Assembly (NCBI RefSeq): GCF_934307085.1
Contig: NZ_CAKRCF010000082.1
Coordinates: 1 to 5,942, forward strand
DNA length: 5,942 bases
Source of the DNA: an uncultured Anaerobutyricum sp.
GTDB lineage: Bacteria; Bacillota; Clostridia; Lachnospirales; Lachnospiraceae
Reading direction: 5' to 3'
Shown here: positions 1 through 5,771 of the stretch, piece after piece
Layout of the letters: each line of letters opens with the position of its first letter
Numbering within the stretch: the stretch's first letter is position 1
The notes under the pieces: model-generated
The model's input: only the letters and a program-made list of their open reading frames with translations
Database searches by the model: none
Told to the model about the DNA's origin: nothing
Program-made: the position numbers and the translations under genes

Positions 1-65
1 TTTCGTTTTCTTTTAAGATTTTTATCATTTTTCTCTCAAAACTGCGTTTCTCATGTGCAACGCAT

Positions 66-97
66 ATTATATTATCATAACAGGGCACTTGCGTCAA
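66..97 (-). promoter_or_regulatory. Strong leftward promoter for a gene beyond the left edge
   Basis: On the minus strand a -35 box TTGACG (92-97) is followed after 17 bp by TAATAT (69-74). An overlapping perfect TATAAT lies at 66-71, but at a 20-bp spacing. Immediately upstream (about 98-130) the minus strand is rich in A-tracts, as in an UP element. This arrangement is typical of strongly expressed stable-RNA or housekeeping promoters in low-GC Gram-positives. Transcription would start near 60. A small stem GCGTT/AACGC follows at once in the transcript. A minus-strand ATG at 26-28, preceded by a weak GAGAG, opens a frame (MIKILKENE) that runs off the edge. The downstream gene could equally be an RNA. 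Confidence 0.5.
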
Positions 98-319
98 GCT
101 TTTTTTGAAGATTTTTTCATTTTCTCAAAAAGCACTAGATATTGTACTTTTTCTGTATTTTTATCATTTACACCACATATCCGCCTCATTGAATTGTTAT
201 TTTTTTATCAATCTCACCCATTTCCCAACCAATATTTTCCTAACAAATTCAGATTTACCACAGTCAAAGACAAAACGGACGCCATCAAATCGAGCCTCTT
301 CTCTATATTTACGGCTTTA
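98..319. other. AT-rich spacer with no recognisable gene
   Basis: Beyond the A-tracts behind the leftward promoter I see no coding region, RNA gene or repeat here. Plus-strand open frames exist (for example 53-334), but they lack a ribosome site, have a composition like translated noncoding DNA, and run through the promoter and into the partial repeat. If the partial repeat at 320-475 once had a left arm, it should lie here. I could not find sequence complementary to its right arm. Confidence 0.5.
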
Positions 320-475
320 GTTGTGGCGGTTTAAGACCAAGTTTCTTCTTTACTAGGCAAAATGGAGTATTTAGCACAATGAAACAAGATCAATAACCCT
401 TAATGCGAAGTTTTTCATAGAAAACCACTTCTGTTGCAACCCCAAATCTTATTAAAAGAATACTTGCTTACCTAA
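320..475 (+). repeat. Partial copy (A) of the palindromic intergenic element
   Basis: This is a degenerate third member of the family described at 491-779, in the same orientation. Positions 320-339 resemble the start of the core (gttgtgg...agacca). Positions 340-378 match the second half of the core at 34 of 39 positions against the copy at 2909-3199. The roughly 25 bases that form the apical hairpin in the other copies are missing. From 379 to about 470 it resembles the right arm of the 491-779 copy as a direct repeat at an offset of almost exactly 300 bp. No matching left arm is visible, so it looks like a half element. The right boundary is approximate. Confidence 0.6.
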
Positions 476-490
476 AGTTATAACCGCCTA

Positions 491-779
491 GCTCCATAGA
501 AAACAAAGACTCTCTATCCATGGTCTCAGAGCTGCGAGAGAATAACCTTAATCTAGAAAAGCCTCGCATTAAAATTATTGATTTTGTGACTTTATGCTGT
601 GGAATTTTGACCATAGAAACTTTGGACTGCTTTTTTCAAATTTTCTGCTTTATTGGGCAAAATGGAGCGTTTAGCACAATGAAACAAAATCAATAATGTT
701 TAATACGAGGCTTTTCATAGAAGACTACCTCTCGCAGCAACTACTGTCACAATTAGGAAGTCTTTGGCTTCTATGGAGC
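491..779 (+). repeat. Long palindromic intergenic element, copy B
   Basis: This is a 289-bp imperfect palindrome centred near 635. The outermost pairing is gctccatag (491-499) with ctatggagc (771-779). Inside it, ctgcgagag pairs with ctctcgcag. A perfect 14-bp stretch pairs 574-587 with 684-697, next to gaaaagcctcgcattaaa against its near-complement ending at 715. Between the arms, 596-678 is an 83-bp core shared with the element at 2909-3199 (71 of 83 identical, ungapped). The core itself can fold: aaactttg...caaatttt near 617-644 forms an apical stem. The element ends 28 bp from the thrS stop codon and carries no open frame of note. It is probably a foldback or MITE-like element or a structured RNA. 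No flanking target duplication is evident. Confidence 0.75.
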
Positions 780-806
780 GTCAGTCTTATCGAAAAGCAG
801 CTATTC

Positions 807-2759
807 TTACTGCTCTACTTCCTGACGAATCTCTTTCGTACGAATTTCTTCACAAATTGCAGAAATAAAGTCCTTTAAATCTTTCTGACCTTCATCTCCT
901 GCAAAACGACTTCTTACAGATACCTTTCCTGTTTCCTGTTCCTGTGCACCCACTACTAACATATAAGGAAGCTTCTGAAGACGTGCTTCACGAATCTTGT
1001 AGCCGATTTTTTCAGAACGGTTATCTACAGTACTTAAGATACCATTTTTCTTAAGTTCTTTGTTTACTTCTTCTGCGTAGTCAGCGAACTTCTCGGAAAT
1101 AGGAAGTACACGTACCTGTTCTGGGCAGAGCCATGTAGGGAACTTACCTGCGTATTTCTCGATGAGCCATGCAAGTGTTCTCTCGTAGCATCCCATAGAT
1201 GTTCTATGAATAACATATGGACGCTGTTTTTCACCATTCTGGTCAATGTAGTACATATCAAAGTTCTCAGCGATTGCACAGTCGAGCTGAATTGTAATCA
1301 TTGTATCTTCTTTACCGTACACATTCTTAGCCTGAATATCAATCTTTGGTCCGTAGAATGCAGCTTCACCTTCAGCTTCAACAAAAGGTACTCCCTGATC
1401 TACTAAAATATTACGAATGGCATCCTGAGTTGTCTCCCAGTATTCATCGTCACCAAGATATTTTTCTTTATTGTTAGGGTCCCATTTAGAAAGACGATAG
1501 GTTACATCATCCTGTACACCAAGTACTCCAAGGCAGTACTGTGCTAAATGCAGACATCCTTTTAACTCATCATTTGTCTGGTCTGGACGGATAATTAAAT
1601 GTCCCTCTGAAATAGTGAACTGACGAACACGAGTTAATCCATGCATTTCTCCAGAATCTTCGTTACGGAAAAGTGTAGATGTTTCACTCATTCTATAAGG
1701 AAGATCACGATAAGATTTCTGTGTATTTTTGTAGCAATAATACTGGAATGGACAAGTCATTGGACGAAGTGCTAATACTTCTTTATCATTTTCCTCGTCA
1801 CCGAGTACGAACATTCCATCTTTGTAATGATCCCAGTGTCCAGAAATCTTATAAAGGTCACTCTTCGCCATTAATGGAGTTTTTGTTCTTACATAACCCC
1901 ATTCGTTATCCTCTAAATCCTCAATCCATCTCTGTAAAGTCTGAACAATCTTTGCTCCCTTTGGAAGAAGAAGTGGAAGACCCTGTCCAATGACATCGAC
2001 AGTTGTAAATAATTCCATTTCACGTCCAAGACGGTTATGATCACGAAGCTTAATTTCTTCTAAATATTTCAGGCGTTCTTCTAAGTCTGCTTTCTTTGTA
2101 TAAGCTGTTCCGTAAATACGAGTAAGCATCTTATTATTCTCGTTACCTCTCCAGTAAGCTCCTGAAGAAGCTGTAAGCTTAAATGCCTTAATTGGTTTTA
2201 CACTCATTAAATGAGGACCTGCACAGAGGTCTGTGAAATCTCCCTGCTTGTAGAAGCTAATTGTAGCATCTTCTGGTAAATCTTCGATAAGTTCTACCTT
2301 GTAAGGCTCGTCTTTTTCTTTCATGAAAGCAATAGCTTCCTCTCTTGGAAGTTCATATCTTTCGATTGGAGGATTCTCCTTAATTACTTTTTTCATTTCT
2401 TTTTCGATGGCATCTAAATCTTCTCTTGTAAGTGGTGCCATATCAAAATCATAATAAAATCCATCTTCAATTGCTGGTCCGATTGCAAGTTTTGCTTCTG
2501 GATAAAGACGCTTTACAGCCTGTGCAAGTACATGAGATGCTGTATGGCGAAACGCAAGCTTGCCTTCATCATCATTAAATGTAAGAATATTTAAATCGCT
2601 GTCTTCAGTAACTACTGTACGAAGATCAACGGTCTCTCCGTTCACCTGTCCAGCACATGCATTTCTTGCAAGGCCTTCGCTGATATCCTTTGCAATGTCG
2701 AGTACGGACATTGGCTGTGCGTATTCTTTTTCAGAACCATCTTTTAAACGAATAATCAT
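807..2759 (-). CDS. thrS: Threonyl-tRNA synthetase
   Basis: This cytoplasmic class II aminoacyl-tRNA synthetase attaches threonine to tRNA-Thr using ATP and clears mischarged Ser-tRNA-Thr. The protein has 650 residues, the normal length. It has a TGS domain (about 1-61) and an editing domain (about 62-223) with H72xxxH76 and C179xxxH183. The class II core (about 240-540) has zinc ligands C336, H387 and H518, motif 2 around R365, Y469 in AFYGPKID, and motif 3 with R527. The anticodon-binding domain spans about 545-645. The ATG at 2757-2759 is chosen because AAGGAG lies 8 bases upstream and the TGS domain starts right there. Motif 2 reads FTISEGH where the E. coli enzyme has FTQDDAH, so this is a divergent but apparently intact form. 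It has its own promoter and leader, and no T-box is seen. No strong terminator follows; the palindromic element begins 28 bp beyond the stop. Confidence 0.98.
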   Translation of the reverse strand: MIIRLKDGSEKEYAQPMSVLDIAKDISEGLARNACAGQVNGETVDLRTVVTEDSDLNILTFNDDEGKLAFRHTASHVLAQAVKRLYPEAKLAIGPAIEDGFYYDFDMAPLTREDLDAIEKEMKKVIKENPPIERYELPREEAIAFMKEKDEPYKVELIEDLPEDATISFYKQGDFTDLCAGPHLMSVKPIKAFKLTASSGAYWRGNENNKMLTRIYGTAYTKKADLEERLKYLEEIKLRDHNRLGREMELFTTVDVIGQGLPLLLPKGAKIVQTLQRWIEDLEDNEWGYVRTKTPLMAKSDLYKISGHWDHYKDGMFVLGDEENDKEVLALRPMTCPFQYYCYKNTQKSYRDLPYRMSETSTLFRNEDSGEMHGLTRVRQFTISEGHLIIRPDQTNDELKGCLHLAQYCLGVLGVQDDVTYRLSKWDPNNKEKYLGDDEYWETTQDAIRNILVDQGVPFVEAEGEAAFYGPKIDIQAKNVYGKEDTMITIQLDCAIAENFDMYYIDQNGEKQRPYVIHRTSMGCYERTLAWLIEKYAGKFPTWLCPEQVRVLPISEKFADYAEEVNKELKKNGILSTVDNRSEKIGYKIREARLQKLPYMLVVGAQEQETGKVSVRSRFAGDEGQKDLKDFISAICEEIRTKEIRQEVEQ

Positions 2760-2767
2760 TATTCTTT

Positions 2768-2773
2768 CTCCTT
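2768..2773 (-). promoter_or_regulatory. Ribosome binding site of thrS
   Basis: AAGGAG on the minus strand, 8 bases before the ATG at 2759, fixes the thrS start. A five-codon frame (ATG at 2774-2776, peptide MKEKE) runs through this site and its TAA overlaps the thrS ATG as TAATG. That frame is probably incidental. Confidence 0.75.
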
Positions 2774-2792
2774 CATCTATTGTGGTGTATAT

Positions 2793-2832
2793 GTGCGTTA
2801 ATGCATTTGCAACTACTTAAAAATGCACGCAC
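2793..2832 (-). promoter_or_regulatory. Stem-loop in the thrS mRNA leader
   Basis: In the roughly 90-base leader, GTGCG plus TGCATTT pairs with AAATGCA plus CGCAC. This gives 12 base pairs interrupted by a 4-base bulge (TTAA), with a 12-base loop (TTAAGTAGTTGC). In plus coordinates the pairs are 2793-2797 with 2828-2832 and 2802-2808 with 2821-2827. The stem ends about 20 bases before the ribosome site. There is no U-tract behind it, so it is not a terminator. It may be a protein-binding or stability element; E. coli thrS is autoregulated by ThrRS binding leader hairpins, but similarity to that is only a guess. Confidence 0.45.
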
Positions 2833-2858
2833 TAACTCATTATGCTATAATCATAAAT

Positions 2859-2887
2859 ATTCTATCAGACAAAGTGGGAGTATTCAA
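2859..2887 (-). promoter_or_regulatory. Probable thrS promoter
   Basis: On the minus strand TTGAAT (2882-2887) and TAGAAT (2859-2864) are spaced by 17 bp, with an extended -10 TG one base before the -10 box. Transcription would start near 2852 and give a leader of about 93 bases, too short for a T-box. The promoter sits about 22 bp from the edge of the palindromic element at 2909-3199, so that element is upstream of it and not part of this transcript. Confidence 0.6.
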
Positions 2888-2908
2888 CTGCTAAATAATC
2901 AAATTCTA

Positions 2909-3199
2909 ATTTGTGTGGCTGGACAGACACCTCTGTAGAGATACTGTGGCCGGATTGCCAGAAGTAATATTGAACAGAGAGACGAAATAATATCCCCTTT
3001 TTGAACTCTTGTGCTAAACGTTCCATTTTGCCCAGTAAAGCAGAAACTTCGCAGAAACGAATGCGAAGTTCCTATGGTCAAAATTCCACAGCACAAAGGC
3101 TCAAAAAGGGGATATTATTTCGTCTCTCTTTCTTATAGGCTTGGAGCAATCCGATTAAAATTCTTCGAATGCGGCTGTCTAATTCTACTACCAACAAAT
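2909..3199 (-). repeat. Long palindromic intergenic element, copy C
   Basis: This is an approximately 291-bp palindrome centred near 3055, in the opposite orientation to the copy at 491-779. The arms at 2976-3004 and 3101-3129 are perfect 29-bp reverse complements. Further in, TTGTGCT (3009-3015) pairs with AGCACAA (3090-3096), ATTTTG pairs with CAAAAT, and AACTTCGCA (3045-3053) pairs with TGCGAAGTT (3062-3070) around an 8-base loop. Further out, cggattgc (2951-2958) pairs with gcaatccg (3146-3153), gacag with ctgtc, and atttgtgtgg (2909-2918) with ccaacaaat (3191-3199). The core at 3010-3092 matches the other copy at 71 of 83 positions. There is no plausible gene inside; open frames here are by-products of the palindrome. 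The outer limits are approximate. Confidence 0.8.
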
Positions 3200-3392
3200 C
3201 GAGGGAAAGACTTGGGGTTTCAAACAGGAGTCTTAGTCAAATATATCGTTAGGTATTAGTTAGAATTTTCTTCTGTTTTTAAAACAGAGAATATGCTAAA
3301 GCGTGTTTGAAAAATCATTCTCCCTCAATGAACGAAACAGCTGCTGTAGATGGTCTTCTACCGGATTGCTCAGGAAAACTGGAAAAGAGGGA
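3200..3392. other. Spacer downstream of glmS
   Basis: No gene is seen. A weak terminator candidate for glmS lies here: GAGGGA (3387-3392, abutting the stop codon) can pair with TCCCTC (3321-3326) around an inner stem GTAGA/TCTAC. A run of five U follows only 6 bases after the stem (3310-3314), and the loop is about 60 bases, so this is doubtful. A second small inverted repeat, CTGTTTT/AAAACAG near 3276-3290, has no U-tract on either strand. The 10-mer cggattgctc (3362-3371) recurs inverted at 3144-3153 in the neighbouring palindromic element. Confidence 0.4.
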
Positions 3393-5234
3393 TTATTCTA
3401 CAGTAACACTCTTTGCAAGGTTTCTTGGCTTATCTACGTCAAGTCCTCTTGCAACGCTTACATAATATCCCATTAACTGTAATGGAATAATAGCAAGTGT
3501 CGTTGTAAAATGTGGGTCTGTCTTAGGCACATATACAACAAAGTCTACCATGTCTTCAAGGTAGTAACTTCCGTTCTCTGCAACACCCATGAGGTATGCA
3601 CCACGGCTCTTTACTTCCTGCATGTTACTCAGTGTCTTCTCGCAAAGGTGGCTCTGAGTAAGAACACCGATTACAAGTGTTCCATCTTCAATCAGGCTGA
3701 TCGTTCCGTGTTTTAACTCACCTGCTGCGTAAGCTTCGGAATGTACATAGCTGACTTCTTTCATCTTCAGGCTTCCCTCCTGACAGATTGCGTAGTCAAG
3801 CCCACGACCGATAAAGAATACATCGTGTGCGGAAGCAAATTTATTGGCAAACCACTGGATACGTTCTTTATCTGCTAAGATACTTGCAACCTTCTCTGGA
3901 AGAAGCACGATCTCTTTGAGCATATTATTAAGAGTAGATTCTTCAATCTCTCCTTTTACCTGTGCAGCGTACATGGAGAGGATATACATACAAATTAACT
4001 GTGTGCTGTATGCCTTAGTGGTAGCAACGGCAATCTCAGGTCCAGCTAAAGTGTACATAACGTGGTCTGCTTCTCTTGCAATACTGGAACCAACTACATT
4101 AACAATTGCTAATGTCTTTACTCCCATTTCTTTTGTAAGACGCAGTGCTGCAAGGCTGTCTGCTGTCTCTCCTGACTGTGAAATAATGACAACTAATGTA
4201 TCTTTGGAAAGCTTTGGATTACGGTAACGGAATTCGGATGCAAAATCCACGTCTACCATTAATCCTGTGAGGTCTTCCATCACGTATTTGGCTGCGATAC
4301 CAACGTGGTAAGCAGAACCACAGGCTACGATACAAATTCTATGATACTGTGCAAATTCTTCTGGTGAAATTCCGACAGAACTTAAATCAATCTTACCGTC
4401 TTTTACATATGTATTGATTGTATCTTTGAGTGCCTTTGGCTGCTCATGAATCTCTTTCATCATGAAATGCTCGAAACCGCCTTTTTCTGCTGCTTCTGCA
4501 TCCCACTTAATGTTAACCATTTCTTTTTCAATCTCGTCACCGTTCATGTTAAAGAAATGGATGCTGTCTTCATGAAGTTCTGCCATCTCCATGTTATCAA
4601 GATAGTATACATTCCTTGTATAGGAAAGGATAGCAGGAACGTCGGATGCGATAAATGCTCCACCTTCGTTCTGTCCAACAATCAACGGACTGTCTTTACG
4701 TGCTGCGTAAACAACACCTGGACGGTCTTTGAACATAATACCCAATGCGAAAGAACCACGAACACGAAGTAATGCTCTTGACATACTTTCTAATGGGTTA
4801 TGATCTGTCTTCTCATAGTAGTAAGCGATAAGCTTCACTGCTACTTCTGTATCTGTCTCAGAATAGAAAGTATAACCTTTCTGTGTGAGATGGTCTTTTA
4901 ATTCCTGATAGTTCTCGATGATTCCGTTATGAACCATAACAACCATCTTGTCATCACTACAATGAGGATGAGCGTTCTTCTCAGAAGGTGCGCCATGTGT
5001 TGCCCAACGGGTATGACCAATACCACATCCACCTGGCATCGCCTTTCCACTGTCTGTCTTCTCTAACAGATTCTTAAGACGTCCCTTTGTCTTTACGATG
5101 TCTATGTCATTCTCAGCTTCATTGAAAACAGCTACTCCGGCTGAATCATATCCCCTGTACTCCAGTTTTGATAAACCATTCAGTACAATTGGCGCTGCCG
5201 CCTCTCTACCAGTGTATCCAACAATTCCACACAT
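3393..5234 (-). CDS. glmS: Glutamine--fructose-6-phosphate aminotransferase (isomerizing)
   Basis: This cytoplasmic enzyme makes glucosamine-6-phosphate from fructose-6-phosphate and glutamine, the first committed step towards UDP-GlcNAc and peptidoglycan. The protein has 613 residues, close to the 609 of E. coli, and is complete. The N-terminal glutaminase domain (about 1-225) begins MCGIVGYTG with nucleophile Cys2, and has HTRWATHG (74-81), HNGIIEN (102-108) and D128. Two sugar-isomerase (SIS) domains follow. The first (about 290-425) has CGSAYH (305-310), SQSGET (352-357) and AVATTKAYSTQ. The second (about 460-600) has E493, and H509 in GELKHG. The tail KPRNLAKSVTVE carries K608, which forms the Schiff base with the sugar. 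All key residues are present. The ATG at 5232-5234 follows AAAGGAG by 7 bases. It has its own promoter with a short leader and no glmS ribozyme. Confidence 0.98.
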   Translation of the reverse strand: MCGIVGYTGREAAAPIVLNGLSKLEYRGYDSAGVAVFNEAENDIDIVKTKGRLKNLLEKTDSGKAMPGGCGIGHTRWATHGAPSEKNAHPHCSDDKMVVMVHNGIIENYQELKDHLTQKGYTFYSETDTEVAVKLIAYYYEKTDHNPLESMSRALLRVRGSFALGIMFKDRPGVVYAARKDSPLIVGQNEGGAFIASDVPAILSYTRNVYYLDNMEMAELHEDSIHFFNMNGDEIEKEMVNIKWDAEAAEKGGFEHFMMKEIHEQPKALKDTINTYVKDGKIDLSSVGISPEEFAQYHRICIVACGSAYHVGIAAKYVMEDLTGLMVDVDFASEFRYRNPKLSKDTLVVIISQSGETADSLAALRLTKEMGVKTLAIVNVVGSSIAREADHVMYTLAGPEIAVATTKAYSTQLICMYILSMYAAQVKGEIEESTLNNMLKEIVLLPEKVASILADKERIQWFANKFASAHDVFFIGRGLDYAICQEGSLKMKEVSYVHSEAYAAGELKHGTISLIEDGTLVIGVLTQSHLCEKTLSNMQEVKSRGAYLMGVAENGSYYLEDMVDFVVYVPKTDPHFTTTLAIIPLQLMGYYVSVARGLDVDKPRNLAKSVTVE

Positions 5235-5241
5235 ATATAAT

Positions 5242-5248
5242 CTCCTTT
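5242..5248 (-). promoter_or_regulatory. Ribosome binding site of glmS
   Basis: AAAGGAG on the minus strand, 7 bases before the ATG. It fixes the start so that Cys2 becomes the N-terminal residue after methionine removal, as the glutaminase mechanism requires. Confidence 0.8.
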
Positions 5249-5289
5249 AAAAGTTAAATGATTGAAACAATTTAAAATTTTCATTCTTA

Positions 5290-5318
5290 AGTGTAGCATG
5301 GCTATCGGGAAAAGGCAA
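5290..5318 (-). promoter_or_regulatory. Probable glmS promoter
   Basis: On the minus strand TTGCCT (5313-5318) and TACACT (5290-5295) are spaced by exactly 17 bp, with an extended -10 TG one base upstream of the -10 box. Transcription would start near 5283 and give a leader of about 50 bases. A glmS ribozyme (well over 100 bases) could not fit in that leader. Confidence 0.6.
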
Positions 5319-5442
5319 GATTTTACGCGCCATTTCACTTTCCTGATTTTTTCGGAAACAGTTTGTTAGTTTTATTAGGTTAGCATCCGGTTTGAGTTTA
5401 TTTTCTTTTTTGTTCTGTCGGATTTCTACAATGATTATATAT

Positions 5443-5515
5443 GCAACTATTCAGAGTACTCGCAGTTTGCCCGTAATCCCTTTTTAATAAATACCGCTTT
5501 TCTCTGAATAGTTGC
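5443..5515. repeat. Perfect 14-bp inverted repeat around a 45-bp loop
   Basis: gcaactattcagag (5443-5456) and ctctgaatagttgc (5502-5515) are exact reverse complements. The loop contains a run of five T and the 8-bp palindrome gagtactc overlaps the left arm. It lies about 125 bp upstream of the glmS promoter. On the plus strand the right arm is followed by TTTT, but no plus-strand gene ends here. On the minus strand there is no U-tract, so it does not look like the mtlD terminator. It could be a very small MITE with terminal inverted repeats (73 bp) or an operator-like structure. No target-site duplication is visible. Confidence 0.6.
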
Positions 5516-5771
5516 TTTTCTAATATTTAAACTTATTCCCTCTACTTATTTTTATTCCAAATATTCACTAACTCACAACTATATAATAAAGATATAACTT
5601 TTATTCACTGAAATAAATCGAGATAAATAAATATATTTTGAAGTCTATATTTTTATGAGTCTACATCATTGAAATATCTCACTAACTACATTTTGATAAA
5701 TTATATAGCCCAATGTGAATTAGTAACCATATTCCTGTAAATCTGTATACATTGAATTATTTCTATAAAAA
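5516..5771. other. Very AT-rich spacer between mtlD and glmS
   Basis: No gene is seen. The stretch holds an imperfect inverted repeat: actaactcaca plus ctatataat (5567-5587) against attatatag plus tgtgaattagt (5700-5724), with little pairing between. In such AT-rich DNA this is weak evidence. No GC-rich hairpin with a U-tract was found behind the mtlD stop. Confidence 0.45.

Noticed and set aside
53..334. Plus-strand open frame of 93 codons
   Set aside because: No ribosome site, composition of AT-rich noncoding DNA, and it overlaps the opposing promoter and the partial repeat.
491..779. Retron, CRISPR or IS interpretation of the palindromic elements
   Set aside because: No reverse transcriptase, cas gene or transposase is in the window, and the copies are not regularly spaced short repeats.
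796..814. Possible thrS terminator: AGCAG/CTGCT hairpin followed by TTTT on the minus strand
   Set aside because: The stem is only 5-7 bp, contains a wobble pair and overlaps the stop codon, and the U-tract is short.
696..878. Plus-strand open frame of 60 codons
   Set aside because: It lies in the repeat arm and overlaps the 3' end of thrS on the other strand; no ribosome site.
2759..2776. Five-codon frame (MKEKE) translationally coupled to thrS by TAATG
   Set aside because: Its start codon lies next to the ribosome site of thrS and it has no ribosome site of its own; likely chance.
3011..3259. Plus-strand open frame of 82 codons, and a minus-strand one at 2899-3096
   Set aside because: Both run through the palindromic element, lack ribosome sites and have no recognisable protein features; they arise from the repeat itself.
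3310..3392. Possible glmS terminator: GAGGGA/TCCCTC stem followed by a U-run
   Set aside because: The loop is about 60 bases and the U-run is 6 bases away from the stem, so it is not a canonical intrinsic terminator.
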